The notes under the pieces are model-generated. The model was not told the DNA's origin and searched no databases. It saw nothing but the letters and a program-made list of their open reading frames with translations. A program made the position numbers and the translations under genes. A stretch of 64,000 nucleotides of DNA. Source: Cystobacter fuscus (GTDB lineage: Bacteria > Myxococcota > Myxococcia > Myxococcales > Myxococcaceae). Within the stretch, counting starts at the first letter, position 1. Every line of letters begins with the position of its first letter. The stretch is from contig NZ_CP022098.1 of NCBI RefSeq assembly GCF_002305875.1, forward strand, positions 1,550,001 through 1,614,000. Reading direction: 5' to 3'. Below, in pieces: positions 15,507 through 25,152 of this stretch.

Positions 15507-18500
15507 ATGGCCCCACAGATCGCCCTCGCCTTCACTCCCGCCGTGACCGCGCACCCGGCTCTCGGCTCCTTCCATCCGGTGGTCCAGGCGTGGTTCGCCG
15601 AGCGGCTGGGCGAGCCCTCGCGTCCCCAGGTGGAGGGCTGGCCGCTCATCCAGGCCTGGGAGGACGTGCTCATCGCCGCGCCCACCGGCAGCGGCAAGAC
15701 GCTCACCGCCTTCCTCGCCGCGTTGGATCGGCTCTTCCGCCTGGCACTGGAGGGGGCGCTGCCGGATCGCACGCAGGTGCTGTACGTGTCGCCCCTCAAG
15801 GCGCTGGGCAACGACGTGCAGAAGAACCTGCTCCAGCCGCTGGAGGAGCTGCTGCGGCGCGCGCGGGCCGCGGGCTATTCGCCCCAGGAGTTGAGGGTGG
15901 AGGTGCGCACCGGGGACACGTCGGCGGCGGATCGCGCGCGCATGGTGCGCCGGCCTCCGCACATCCTCATCACCACGCCCGAGTCGCTCTACCTCTACCT
16001 CACGGCGGATCGCGCGCGGGCCACGCTGCGCGGCGTGCGCACCGTCATCGTGGACGAAATCCACGCCCTGGCGCGAGACAAGCGCGGCAGCCACTTCGCC
16101 CTGTCGCTCGAGCGGCTCAAGGCCATCACCGAGGTGCGTCCCCAGCTCATCGGCCTGTCGGCGACGCAGAAGCCGCTGGAGGCCATCGCCGCCTTCCTCA
16201 CGGGCGAGCGCGCCGAGGCGTGCCGACTGGTGCAGGTGGGGCACCAGCGGCCGTGGGATTTGCGGGTGGAGATTCCCGACGCGGAGCTGGGCTCGCTGGC
16301 CACGCACGAGATGTGGGGCCAGGTGTATGACCGGCTGGTGGCACTGGCGGGGGAGCACCGCACGACGCTCGTCTTCGTGAACACGCGCAAGCTGGCCGAG
16401 CGCGTGGCGCATGACCTGTCCGAGCGCCTGGGGACGGACAAGGTGGCGGCGCACCACGGCAGCATGTCGCGGGAGATGCGGCTGTCGGCCGAGGAGCGGC
16501 TCAAGGCGGGACAGCTCTCGGTGATGGTGGCCACGGCGTCGCTGGAGCTGGGCATCGACGTGGGCAACGTGGACCTGGTGGTGCAACTGGGCAGCACGCG
16601 CTCCATCTCGGTGCTGTTGCAGCGGGTGGGCCGCGCGGGTCACTACAAGGGTGGGGTGTCCAAGGGCGTGCTCATCGCCATGACGCGCGATGAGCTGATG
16701 GAGTGCGTGGCGCTGCTGCACGCCGTGTACGAGGGGGACCTGGACGCGGTGCGCATGCCGGAGAAGCCCCTGGACGTGCTGGCGCAGCAGGTGGTGGCGG
16801 CGTGCGCGTGCGAGGAGTGGGACGAGCGCGCCCTCTATGGCCTGTTCCGCCGGGCCTGGCCCTACCGTGACCTCACCTGGGAGGAGTACGAGAAGGTGCT
16901 GGAGACGCTCTCGGAGGGAGTGTCGCTGCGGCGCGGGCGCGCGGGCGTGCACCTGCACCGGGACCGGGTGAACCAGCGGCTCAAGGCGCGCCGGGGCGTG
17001 CGCATCACCGCGCTCACCAATGGCGGCGCCATTCCGGACACCTTCACCTTCAACGTGGTGGCCGAGCCCGAGGGCAAGACGGTGGGCACGCTGGACGAGG
17101 ACTTCGCGGTGGAGTCCTCGCCCGGGGACATCTTCCTGCTGGGCACGACGGCGTGGCGCATCCAACGGGTGATGGGCTCGTCGGTGATGGTGGAGAACGC
17201 GCACGGCCAGCCGCCCACGGTGCCCTTCTGGCGGGGCGAGGCCCCGGGCCGCACGGACGAGCTGAGCGTGCACGTGGGCAGGCTGCGCGAGGAGCTGCTC
17301 CAGCGCTCGGACGCGGCGCGCTTCCTGGAGAAGGAGCTGAAGCTGACGCCGCCCGCGGTGGACGCGCTGATGGCGTACCTGCGCGCGGGGCTCCAGGTGC
17401 TCGGCGTGGTGCCGAGCCACCGCACCATCGTGGCCGAGCGCTTCTTCGACGAGGCGGGCGGCATGCAGCTCATCCTCCACGCGCCCTTCGGCAGCCGCGT
17501 CAACCGGGCCTGGGGGCTCGCGCTGCGCAAGCGCTTCTGCCGCACCTTCGACTTCGAGCTCCAGGCGGCGGCCACCGAGGACGGCCTGCTGCTGTCCCTG
17601 GGCGAGCAGCACTCCTTCCCCTTGGAGGACATCTTCTCCTTCCTCACGCCCGACAACGTGGAGGAGGTGCTGGTGCAGGCGGTGCTCCAGGCGCCGCTGT
17701 TCGGCACGCGCTTCCGGTGGAACGCGACGCGGGCGCTGTCCCTGTCGCGCTTCTCCGCGGGCAAGCGCGTGGCGCCCAACCTCCAGCGCGCCCGGAGCGA
17801 GGACCTGCTCGCGGCGGTGTTCCCCGCGCAGGTGGGGTGCCAGGACAACCACGGCGGCGCGGACGTGGAGCTGCCGGACCATCCGCTCGTGAATCAGACG
17901 ATGCAGGACTGTCTGCGCGAGGCCATGGACATCGACGGTCTGCGCGAGGTGCTGCGGGGCATGAAAGAGGGCCGCATCCAGCTCGTCGCCCGGGACGTGC
18001 CCGAGCCGAGCGTGTTCGCCCACCAGATGGTGAACAGCCAGCCGTACACCTTCCTGGACGACGCGCCGGCCGAGGAGCGCCGGGTGCGCAACGTGGTGCT
18101 GCGTCGCACGCTGCCCGCGGAGGACTCGGCGGCCTTCGGCGCCCTGGATGCGAGCGCCATCGAGCAGGTGGTGCGCGACGCGGCCCCGCCCCTGCGTGAC
18201 GAGGACGAGCTGCACGACGCGCTCCTGCAACTGGTGCTCCTGCCCGAGGCGCGGGTGCCGGGCGGCTTCGTCAGGAGCCTCATGGCGCAGCGGCGGGTGG
18301 CGTGGATGGAGGTGGGGGACGCGCGCTACCTCGTGCCCGCCGAGCGGCTGCGCGCCCTGCGCGCCCTGTTCCCCGACGTGCTCCTACAACCGGCGCTGGA
18401 GCCTCTGGCGGGGGACAAGCCGGTGGAGCGCGACGCGGCGGTGGCCCTGGTGGTGCGCGGCTGGATGGAGCTGCTGGGCCCCACGACGGCGGCGGAGCTG

Positions 18501-19829
18501 GGGACGATCCTCTCCCTGGACGAGTCCGAGGTGAACATCGCGCTGCACCAGCTCGAGGCGGCGGGAGGCATCCTCCGGGGCCGCTTCCGGCCCGAGGCCC
18601 CGCCCGGCGTGGTGGAGTGGTGTGACCGGCGCCTGTTGCAGCGCATCCACCGGCTGACGGTGGGACGGCTGCGCAAGGAGATCGAGCCGCTGAGCGCCCA
18701 GGACTTCATGCGCTTCCTCTTCCGGTGGCACCACCTGGAGGAACTGGACGCGCTGCGCGGCTCCACGGGCCTGTCCAAGGCCATCGGTTTGTTGCAGGGC
18801 TACGAGGCGCCCGCGTCGGCCTGGGAGCGCTTCCTGTTGCCGGCGCGGATGAAGGGCTACCTGGGCGATCTGCTGGAGCGCGCGTGCTACTCGGGCGAGG
18901 TGGCCTGGGGCCGGCTCACGCAGAAGGAGGCCAGGCCCGTGCCCGGCCCACGCCGGGGTGCTCCCGCGACTCCCCCCGAGCCCGAGCCCGCGCGCTCCCG
19001 GGCGGCGGCGCCCAACCGCAACGCGAGCCTGTCCTTCGTGCGGCGCGAGGACCTGGACTGGATGCTCTCCGCGGCGCGGCCCAACGCGGTGCTGGCGGAT
19101 GGTGGTGTCCTCGTCCCGCCGGACCTGTCCGGACCGGCCAGGGACGTGGTGGCGGTGCTCGAGCAACGCGGCGCCTGCTTCTTCACGGACCTGTGCTCGC
19201 GCTCGCGGCGGCTGCCCTCGGAGGTGGAGGACGCGCTGTGGGAGCTCGTCGCCCGGGGGCTCGTCACGGCGGACGCGGTGCAGAACCTGCGGGTGTTGCA
19301 GAGCCCGGCCCAGCGCAAGCGGCAGAAGCAGTTGCAGCGCGGGGGCCCGGGCCGCTGGAGCCTGCTGGTGCCCTCGGAGCCCAAGGGCGAGGACGAGGTG
19401 CGCGAGTCGCTCGCGCGGCTCTTCCTCCAGCGCTACGGCATCGTCTGGAGGGACCTGGTGATGCGTGAGGCGCTGGCGCCCTCGTGGCGCGAGCTGCTCT
19501 ACGTGTACCGGCGCATGGAGGCGCGCGGGGAGATTCGCGGAGGCCGCTTCGTGGCGGGTTTCGTGGGGGAGCAGTTCGCCCTGCCCGACGCGGTGGACGT
19601 GGCGCGAGCGGTTCGCCGGCAGGCGCCCTCGGGCGTGCGCGTGCAGATTTCCGCGGTGGATCCACTCAACCTCACCGGAGTGGTGACGCCGGGGCCGCGC
19701 GTGCCCGCCACGGTGGGCAACGTCGTCACCTACGTGGACGGCGTGCCCCAGGGCTTCGACGACCAGGGCGACGGGGACGAGCAGGCCGAGAGCGAGGCGG
19801 AAGCGAGCGGCGTGGCGTCGGCGAACTGA
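15507..19829 (+). CDS. lhr: Lhr-type DEAD/DEAH-box helicase
   Basis: A 1440-residue SF2 helicase. Walker A is A58-PTGSGKT65; Walker B is D183-EIH; LSATQ follows in motif III position and the second RecA domain carries the end motifs around VQLGSTRSISVLLQRVGRAGH. The length, the extended C-terminal region (winged-helix and Lhr core, then a further C-terminal domain around residues 1150-1440) and overall order match bacterial Lhr 'large helicase-related' proteins, 3'-5' ATP-dependent DNA/RNA:DNA helicases linked to DNA repair. It is convergent with the P450 gene, with nine bases between stops. Several long frames on the opposite strand are only shadows of its GC-rich codons. Confidence 0.9.
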   Translation: MAPQIALAFTPAVTAHPALGSFHPVVQAWFAERLGEPSRPQVEGWPLIQAWEDVLIAAPTGSGKTLTAFLAALDRLFRLALEGALPDRTQVLYVSPLKALGNDVQKNLLQPLEELLRRARAAGYSPQELRVEVRTGDTSAADRARMVRRPPHILITTPESLYLYLTADRARATLRGVRTVIVDEIHALARDKRGSHFALSLERLKAITEVRPQLIGLSATQKPLEAIAAFLTGERAEACRLVQVGHQRPWDLRVEIPDAELGSLATHEMWGQVYDRLVALAGEHRTTLVFVNTRKLAERVAHDLSERLGTDKVAAHHGSMSREMRLSAEERLKAGQLSVMVATASLELGIDVGNVDLVVQLGSTRSISVLLQRVGRAGHYKGGVSKGVLIAMTRDELMECVALLHAVYEGDLDAVRMPEKPLDVLAQQVVAACACEEWDERALYGLFRRAWPYRDLTWEEYEKVLETLSEGVSLRRGRAGVHLHRDRVNQRLKARRGVRITALTNGGAIPDTFTFNVVAEPEGKTVGTLDEDFAVESSPGDIFLLGTTAWRIQRVMGSSVMVENAHGQPPTVPFWRGEAPGRTDELSVHVGRLREELLQRSDAARFLEKELKLTPPAVDALMAYLRAGLQVLGVVPSHRTIVAERFFDEAGGMQLILHAPFGSRVNRAWGLALRKRFCRTFDFELQAAATEDGLLLSLGEQHSFPLEDIFSFLTPDNVEEVLVQAVLQAPLFGTRFRWNATRALSLSRFSAGKRVAPNLQRARSEDLLAAVFPAQVGCQDNHGGADVELPDHPLVNQTMQDCLREAMDIDGLREVLRGMKEGRIQLVARDVPEPSVFAHQMVNSQPYTFLDDAPAEERRVRNVVLRRTLPAEDSAAFGALDASAIEQVVRDAAPPLRDEDELHDALLQLVLLPEARVPGGFVRSLMAQRRVAWMEVGDARYLVPAERLRALRALFPDVLLQPALEPLAGDKPVERDAAVALVVRGWMELLGPTTAAELGTILSLDESEVNIALHQLEAAGGILRGRFRPEAPPGVVEWCDRRLLQRIHRLTVGRLRKEIEPLSAQDFMRFLFRWHHLEELDALRGSTGLSKAIGLLQGYEAPASAWERFLLPARMKGYLGDLLERACYSGEVAWGRLTQKEARPVPGPRRGAPATPPEPEPARSRAAAPNRNASLSFVRREDLDWMLSAARPNAVLADGGVLVPPDLSGPARDVVAVLEQRGACFFTDLCSRSRRLPSEVEDALWELVARGLVTADAVQNLRVLQSPAQRKRQKQLQRGGPGRWSLLVPSEPKGEDEVRESLARLFLQRYGIVWRDLVMREALAPSWRELLYVYRRMEARGEIRGGRFVAGFVGEQFALPDAVDVARAVRRQAPSGVRVQISAVDPLNLTGVVTPGPRVPATVGNVVTYVDGVPQGFDDQGDGDEQAESEAEASGVASAN

Positions 19830-19838
19830 GGGGGCGGC

Positions 19839-21218
19839 TCAGCGCGGGGTGATGCGCACGGGCAGATGGCCGGAGGGCCGCAGGGTGATGACGGGCTCGG
19901 GCCGCGGTGTGTAGCCCTCCACCAGCCTTGGCCGGTGGTGCTGCGCGAGCGTCGCGAGGATCAACGTCCCCTCCATCAGCGCGAAGTTGTTGCCGATGCA
20001 CTGCCGCGGGCCGCCGAGGAAGGGGAAGTAGGCATAGCGCGGCCTCGCGGCGACCTTCTCGGGCGTGAAGCGGTCCGGATCGAAGCGCTCGGGATCCGGC
20101 CAGAACTCCGGCAGGCGGTGCGTCATGTACGCGCTCATGTCGACCGAGGACCCGCTGCGAACCTGGTAGCCGCAGATGACGTCGTCCTCCACCACCTTGC
20201 GGCTCAGGGCGTAGGCGGGTGGGTAGAGACGCAGCGTCTCGTCCAGCACCCGGCGTGTGTACACGAGCCGGGGGATGTCCTCCACCGTCGGCGGGCGGCC
20301 ACCGAGCACGGCATCCAACTCCGCGTGCAGCGTGCGCTCCGCGTCCGGGTTCTGGGCGAGCAGTGCCCAGGTCCACGAGAGCGCGTTGGCGGTGGTCTCA
20401 TGGCCCGCGAGCAGCATCGTGAGCACCTCGTCCTGCAGATGCGTGTCATCCATCCGCTCGCCGGTCTCCTCGTCCCGGGCGAGCATGAACATGGAGAGCA
20501 GATCGCCCCGGTCCTCCGTGTGGGCGCGGCGCTCCGCGATGACCCGGGTCACCACCTGCCGCAGGGAGCGGTTGGCGTCGCGGAAGGCCCGGTCATAGGC
20601 GGTGGGCAGCACGGGCGGGATGAACCGCAGCGAGCGGAAGCGCTCGACGGTCTGTTCGCTGATGACGGTGAAGGCGCGGCCCACGGCCTCGGTGTCCGCG
20701 CGGACGTCGGCGCCCAGCAGCGCCTCGCCGACGATGCGCAGGGTGAGCGACATCATGTCCACCGCTCCGAGGCGGGGCTCTCCCGTTCGCTGGGCTTCGG
20801 CCCACTGCTCGGACAGCTCCACGGTGGCTCGCACCATCTGATCCGCCATGGCCGAGATGCGGGCCCGGTGGAAGGCCGGCTGCGCGAGCCTGCGCTGCTT
20901 CATCCACGTGTCGCCCTGGCTCGTGAGCAGACCATCCCCGACGACGCGGCGGACCATGGCGTAGCTGAAGTGGTCCTTGGTGTAGTTCTTCACGTTGTCC
21001 TGCAGCACGTGCTTGATGCCGTCCGGGTGGCTCACGAGGTAGGAGCGCCCGAGGCCGAACCGGTACTGGGCCACGGGCCCGTGCTCGGCCGCCGTGCGCA
21101 GGAACCAGCCCAGGATGTCCTTCCGGGCCTCGCGAACGACGCCGATGAGGGGCAGGCCCCGGGGGCCGGTGGGGATACGGGGCGCTGGGGCGCGTGGAGC
21201 CGCGGACGTGTCGGTCAT
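19839..21218 (-). CDS. Cytochrome P450
   Basis: A 459-residue soluble P450. The heme loop FLGGPRQCIG (Cys407), the I-helix oxygen motif AGHETT, and the K-helix ExxR (ETLR) are all intact. The layout resembles CYP102/fatty-acid-type or CYP4-like bacterial P450s, monooxygenases that hydroxylate small hydrophobic substrates with electrons from a ferredoxin or flavodoxin. No redox partner gene is adjacent, and it stands alone on the minus strand, so substrate and pathway are unknown. Confidence 0.9.
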   Translation of the reverse strand: MTDTSAAPRAPAPRIPTGPRGLPLIGVVREARKDILGWFLRTAAEHGPVAQYRFGLGRSYLVSHPDGIKHVLQDNVKNYTKDHFSYAMVRRVVGDGLLTSQGDTWMKQRRLAQPAFHRARISAMADQMVRATVELSEQWAEAQRTGEPRLGAVDMMSLTLRIVGEALLGADVRADTEAVGRAFTVISEQTVERFRSLRFIPPVLPTAYDRAFRDANRSLRQVVTRVIAERRAHTEDRGDLLSMFMLARDEETGERMDDTHLQDEVLTMLLAGHETTANALSWTWALLAQNPDAERTLHAELDAVLGGRPPTVEDIPRLVYTRRVLDETLRLYPPAYALSRKVVEDDVICGYQVRSGSSVDMSAYMTHRLPEFWPDPERFDPDRFTPEKVAARPRYAYFPFLGGPRQCIGNNFALMEGTLILATLAQHHRPRLVEGYTPRPEPVITLRPSGHLPVRITPR

Positions 21219-21348
21219 GAGGCGATTCTACGGTGGCGCGGCCCTGGGTCCCGTCGATGCTGGAACAGCCGTGTACCGGGCAGGGCGGCGAGCCTCGCCC
21301 GTCATGGTGTTCTGCACCGACGGGGCGGCACCGCGCTGAGCGGGTGGC

Positions 21349-22122
21349 TCACGTGCGGTAGATGGGCGCACCCATCGGCGAGCCCGTGGTGCCCCCATCG
21401 ACGAAGAACTCGGCGGCCTGGATGTTCGACGCATCATCCGAGGCGAGGAACAACACGGTCTTCGCCACCTCGTCGGCCTCGCCCATGCGCCCGAGCGGAA
21501 TACCCCGGGCGAGGCGCTTCTCCATCGCGGCGTAGGCCTCGGGGGTGGACGCCTGCGCGGACCAGATGGGTGTATGGGACGCACCGGGCGACACCACGTT
21601 GACCCGGATGCCGCGCGGAGACAGCTCCGAGGCCAGCACGCGCGCCATGGAGCGCACCCCCGCCTTGCTCGCCGCGTAGGCCGCGTACCCGGGTGCTCCC
21701 AGCACGCTGTGCACGGAGCCATTGAGAATCACGGACGCCCCCTTGTTCAGGTAGGGCACCGCCGCCTGGACGGTGAAGAACACCGACGTGAGATTCACCC
21801 GCAGCACCTCCTCGAAAGCCTCCAGGGATGTCTTGCCCAGCGGTGTGGTCCCCCCGATACCCGCGTTGGCGAACACGATGTCCAGTGAGCCGAACCGCTC
21901 GGCCGCTCGGGCCACCGCCCGCTCCGTCGCCGCCACGTCCTTCACGTCCGCCTGGAGGGTGAGCACGTTCGGGCCCAGCTCCCTCGCCGCGGCGTCGAGC
22001 GTCTCCTGATTGCGCCCGGTGATGACGACCCGGGCCCCCTCGGCCAGGAACAACCGCGCCGTGGCCAGACCGATGCCGCTGTTTCCACCCGTGATGAACG
22101 CCACCTTGTTCTCGAGTCGCAT
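21349..22122 (-). CDS. SDR family oxidoreductase
   Basis: A 257-residue classical short-chain dehydrogenase. The cofactor loop is TGGNSGIG (residues about 11-18), NAG follows at FANAGIGG, the catalytic Ser lies in ILNGSVHS and the YxxxK pair in YAAYAASKAG. NADP preference is suggested by the basic residue after the second strand (TGRN). The start at 22122 gives the normal family length. It is divergent from an HxlR regulator, and three palindromes lie in the shared control region, so it is the likely target of that regulator, a common arrangement for quinone- or electrophile-responsive oxidoreductases. Confidence 0.88.
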   Translation of the reverse strand: MRLENKVAFITGGNSGIGLATARLFLAEGARVVITGRNQETLDAAARELGPNVLTLQADVKDVAATERAVARAAERFGSLDIVFANAGIGGTTPLGKTSLEAFEEVLRVNLTSVFFTVQAAVPYLNKGASVILNGSVHSVLGAPGYAAYAASKAGVRSMARVLASELSPRGIRVNVVSPGASHTPIWSAQASTPEAYAAMEKRLARGIPLGRMGEADEVAKTVLFLASDDASNIQAAEFFVDGGTTGSPMGAPIYRT

Positions 22123-22140
22123 CCGCGCCTCCCGTGTTCT

Positions 22141-22196
22141 GGTTTCATCATGAAACCGATGTGGCTTCTTAAGAAGGTCGGTTTTATGATGCAACC
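22141..22196. promoter_or_regulatory. Palindromic operator region between SDR and HxlR genes
   Basis: GGTTTCATCATGAAACC (22141-22157) is a perfect inverted repeat with 8-base arms around one central base. GGTTTTATGATGCAACC (22180-22196) is an imperfect copy 39 bp away. Between them, CTTCTTAAGAAG (22165-22176) is a perfect 12-bp palindrome. TATGAT at 22185-22190 could be the -10 of the HxlR gene. HxlR proteins bind such inverted repeats, so repression of both divergent genes is likely. Confidence 0.7.
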
Positions 22197-22246
22197 ACAA
22201 AGCACGGACGGCGCATGGCGCGGGAAGAACGTGGGAGGAGGAGCTG

Positions 22247-22690
22247 GTGAAGCGCACGAGCCTCGAATCAGCGCAGTGTCCCATCGCGAGATCGTTGGAC
22301 GTCATCGGGGACTGGTGGTCCCTGCTCATCATCCGTGACGCGGTGCTGGGCAAGCGCCGCTTCGGTGAGTTCCAGAAGAGCCTGGGCCTGGCGAAGAACA
22401 TCCTGGCGGCGCGCCTGCGCACGCTGGTGAGCCACGGCATCCTGGAGATGGCGCCCGCGTCGGATGGCAGCGCCTATCAGGAGTACGTCTTGACGGAGAA
22501 GGGACGCGGCTTGTTTCACGTCCTCGTAGCGCTCCGGCAGTGGGGCGATGCGTATTTCTTCGAGCCCGGAGAGTCCCCCTCGGAGCTGGTGGACCGGAAG
22601 CACGGCCGGCCCGTACGGACGTTGGAACTGCGCGCGGAGGATGGGCGGCTCCTGGGGCCGGATGACACCGAGGTGCGCCGGCTCGTCTGA
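22247..22690 (+). CDS. HxlR family winged-helix transcriptional regulator
   Basis: A 147-residue regulator starting at GTG 22247 behind GGAGGAGG. It has the HxlR hallmarks: a Cys near the N-terminus (SAQCPIARSLDVIGDWWSLLIIRD), then LGKRRFGEFQKSLGLAKNILAARLRTLVSHGILE and YVLTEKGR. The N-terminal Cys is the redox/electrophile sensor in several studied members (for example YodB, HypR). It lies head to head with the SDR gene over the palindromes at 22141-22196 and most likely controls both. The ligand or stress is not evident. Confidence 0.88.
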   Translation: MKRTSLESAQCPIARSLDVIGDWWSLLIIRDAVLGKRRFGEFQKSLGLAKNILAARLRTLVSHGILEMAPASDGSAYQEYVLTEKGRGLFHVLVALRQWGDAYFFEPGESPSELVDRKHGRPVRTLELRAEDGRLLGPDDTEVRRLV

Positions 22691-22764
22691 CTCCTTCCCC
22701 GAGGGCCTGGGGGGCGGAATCGGGTCGTGAGCGGAACTCCGGTGGTGTGATAGGGGGGCGAGCC

Positions 22765-23655
22765 ATGAACGAGGCACCCGCTGGCCGTTCGGGTTGGACC
22801 CTGCCGCCGATTCCGGCGGTGTTGCTCGCCATCGTGAGTGTCCAGGGGGGCGCGGCGCTCGCGAAGGGGATGTTTCCGGTGCTCGGCGCGGCGGGGACCG
22901 CGGGGCTGCGCGTCGTGTTGGCCACGCTCATCCTGCTCGTGGTCTTCCGTCCCCCCTTCACGCGCCTCACCCGGGCCCAGTGGGTCGCGGCCATTCCGTA
23001 TGGCCTGGTGCTCGGCACGATGAACCTCAGTTTCTACCTCGCCCTGAGCCGCATCCCCCTGGGTCTGGGCGTCACGCTGGAGTTCGTCGGTCCGCTCGTG
23101 CTCGCGGTCACCGGCTCGCGGCGGGCCCTGGACTTCCTGTGGGTGGTGCTCGCCGCGCTCGGCATCGTCCTCATCACGCCGTGGAGTGCCAGGCCGGGAG
23201 CGCTCGATCTGGTGGGCGTGCTGCTCGCGCTCTTCGCGGGAGCTTGCTGGGCGGCGTACATCGTGCTGGGCGGGCGGCTGTCCCGGGTGTTGCCCGGGGG
23301 GGCGGGGGTCGCGGTGGGGATGGTGTTCTCGAGCCTCGCGATCCTGCCCTTCGCCCTCGCGTCCGGCGTGGTGGCGAAGTTGAATCCCACGCTGCTCGCG
23401 GCGGGCCTGGGAGTTGCGCTGCTCTCGGGCGCGCTGCCCTACACCCTGGAGTTGATGGCGTTGCGCGTCCTGCCGAGCCGCACCTTCGGTATCCTGATGA
23501 GCCTGGAGCCCGCGGTGGCGGCCCTCATGGGGCTCGTGTTCCTGCACGAGCACCTCTCCCCGGTGCAGTGGCTCGCGGTGGTGCTGGTGAGCGCTGCTTC
23601 GGCGGGGGCCACGCTCACGGCGCGCCGCGCGCCTTCGCCGCCCGTCGAGGCTTGA
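22765..23655 (+). CDS. EamA/DMT family exporter (RhtA-like)
   Basis: A 296-residue inner-membrane protein with about ten transmembrane helices in two EamA repeats. The start at 22765 (MNEAPAGRSG) is preferred to 22747. Phrases like GLRVVLATLILLVVFRP and YTLELMALRVLPSRTFGILMSLEPAVAALMG match the threonine/homoserine exporter RhtA branch. Transport of amino acids or small metabolites outward is the likely role. It follows the HxlR gene by 74 bases on the same strand and could be co-regulated. Confidence 0.85.
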   Translation: MNEAPAGRSGWTLPPIPAVLLAIVSVQGGAALAKGMFPVLGAAGTAGLRVVLATLILLVVFRPPFTRLTRAQWVAAIPYGLVLGTMNLSFYLALSRIPLGLGVTLEFVGPLVLAVTGSRRALDFLWVVLAALGIVLITPWSARPGALDLVGVLLALFAGACWAAYIVLGGRLSRVLPGGAGVAVGMVFSSLAILPFALASGVVAKLNPTLLAAGLGVALLSGALPYTLELMALRVLPSRTFGILMSLEPAVAALMGLVFLHEHLSPVQWLAVVLVSAASAGATLTARRAPSPPVEA

Positions 23656-23697
23656 GCGGCTCGGGTCGCAGCGCGCCGTGAACGATGACGTGGGACG

Positions 23698-25026
23698 TCA
23701 GCGCGGCGTGAGCTTGAGCAGCTTGCCGTTGGTGGCGTCGGTGAGCAGGTAGAGCGCTCCCTCGGGGCCCTGCACCACCTCGCGGATGCGCTCCTTGCGC
23801 TCCGTGAGCAGCCGCTCCTCGCCCACCACGCGGTCATTCCTCATCATGAGCCGCACCAGCGCCTGGCTGGCCAGGCCGCCGATGAAGACGTTGTTCTTCC
23901 ACTCGGGGAAGAGGTCCCCGGAGTAGATGGTCATGCCCGACGGGGCGATCACCGGATCCCAGTAGTACACGGGCTGCTCCATGCCCGGGCCCTGGGTGCT
24001 CTGGTGGATGGGCGCGCCGGAGTACTCCTCGCCGTAGCCGATGGTGGGCCAGCCGTAGTCCTTGCCGGCCTCGGGACGGTTGAGCTCGTCACCCCCTTGC
24101 GGCCCCATCTCCACGATCCACAGCCGCTTCTGGCCGTCGAGCGCCGCCGACAGGATGTTGCGGTGGCCCACCGACCAGATCTCCGGCTTGGCCTCCGGAT
24201 TGCTCAGGTACGGGTTGTCCTGGGGCACCGAGCCGTCGGGGTTGATGCGCACCACCTTGCCGAAGTGGCTCTTCACGTCTCGCGCTTGCACCCGGCCCTC
24301 GAGGATGGAGCGCTCGCCGAGCGTGACGAACAGCTTGCCGTCGGGGGTGAACACGAGCCGTCCGCCCGCGTGCAGGGTCGACTCGAGCGTGGGCAGCATC
24401 CGGAAGATGACCTGCACGTTCTCCACGCGCGGCTTCTCCCCGTCCACGAGCTTCGCGCGCGCCACCGCCAGGCCGTTGCCGATCGCCTGGCCTTTGTCGT
24501 CCTTGCGCGGCTCGTAATAGGTCCAGTAGATGAGGCCGCTCTGGGCGTAGTCGGGACCCACCTCCACGTCGAGCAGACCACCCTGGTTGCGGGCATCCAC
24601 GGCCGGCAGACCCGTGACGGCGGGGGACTTCGCGCCCTGGGGCGTGACGATGTAGAGGGCGCCGGGCTTCTCCGTCACCAGCATGCGCCGGTCGGGCAGG
24701 AATGCGATGGCCCAGGGATTCCTGAAGCCCGAGGCAATCTCGGTGACCTGGAAGGTCGTCTTCGATTTGACTTCCGGGGCACGCGTCTGATCGGGGAAGG
24801 CCGGTTCGAACTCGGGCACGTTGGGGGGGCCCGTCGTGACCGGGGGGCCGCTGGGAAGGGGTTCTTCCGGCGGGACGCCTGCGTCGGTGGGCTCCTGCGG
24901 CGTGACGCCCGCGTCGGTGGGCTCCTGTGGCGTGACGCCCGCGTCCTCGGGGGTTTTGTCGGGGGGCTGGTTGCCACAGCCCGACAGCAGGGCGGCGATG
25001 ATGAAGGTCGTTCTCAAGGTTCGCAT
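23698..25026 (-). CDS. PQQ-dependent glucose/sorbosone dehydrogenase-like lipoprotein
   Basis: A 442-residue protein. Residues 1-17 are a lipoprotein signal (…IIAALLSGC, Cys17), followed by a linker with three copies of a TPQEPTDAGV-type decapeptide. The rest is a six-bladed propeller of the soluble aldose sugar dehydrogenase (Gdh-B/YliI) family: NPWAIAFLPDRRMLVTEK, GGLLDVEVGPDY, HAGGRLVFTPDGKLFVTLGER, WSVGHRN, GGDELN and YGWPTIGYG. The early His and the Arg of GHRN are typical PQQ-contact or catalytic residues. It likely oxidises aldose sugars at the outer face of a membrane; the real acceptor is unknown. Confidence 0.85.
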   Translation of the reverse strand: MRTLRTTFIIAALLSGCGNQPPDKTPEDAGVTPQEPTDAGVTPQEPTDAGVPPEEPLPSGPPVTTGPPNVPEFEPAFPDQTRAPEVKSKTTFQVTEIASGFRNPWAIAFLPDRRMLVTEKPGALYIVTPQGAKSPAVTGLPAVDARNQGGLLDVEVGPDYAQSGLIYWTYYEPRKDDKGQAIGNGLAVARAKLVDGEKPRVENVQVIFRMLPTLESTLHAGGRLVFTPDGKLFVTLGERSILEGRVQARDVKSHFGKVVRINPDGSVPQDNPYLSNPEAKPEIWSVGHRNILSAALDGQKRLWIVEMGPQGGDELNRPEAGKDYGWPTIGYGEEYSGAPIHQSTQGPGMEQPVYYWDPVIAPSGMTIYSGDLFPEWKNNVFIGGLASQALVRLMMRNDRVVGEERLLTERKERIREVVQGPEGALYLLTDATNGKLLKLTPR

Positions 25027-25152
25027 GTGACTCTTTCCACGGGATGATGGGTCGGTACAGGGGCGGTGAACGAGGCGGGTTCAGCGTCCATGCGGGGGGA
25101 GGATCGTATGCCTCCTTGGTGATCAAATAACCAGGGGTGACACGTTTCGCCA

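Noticed and set aside
15126-18230. Very long open frame antisense to the helicase gene (about 1030 codons)
   Set aside because: GC-rich codons suppress stops on the opposite strand; the translation is rich in Arg, His and Gln with no domain, while the plus strand has all helicase motifs.
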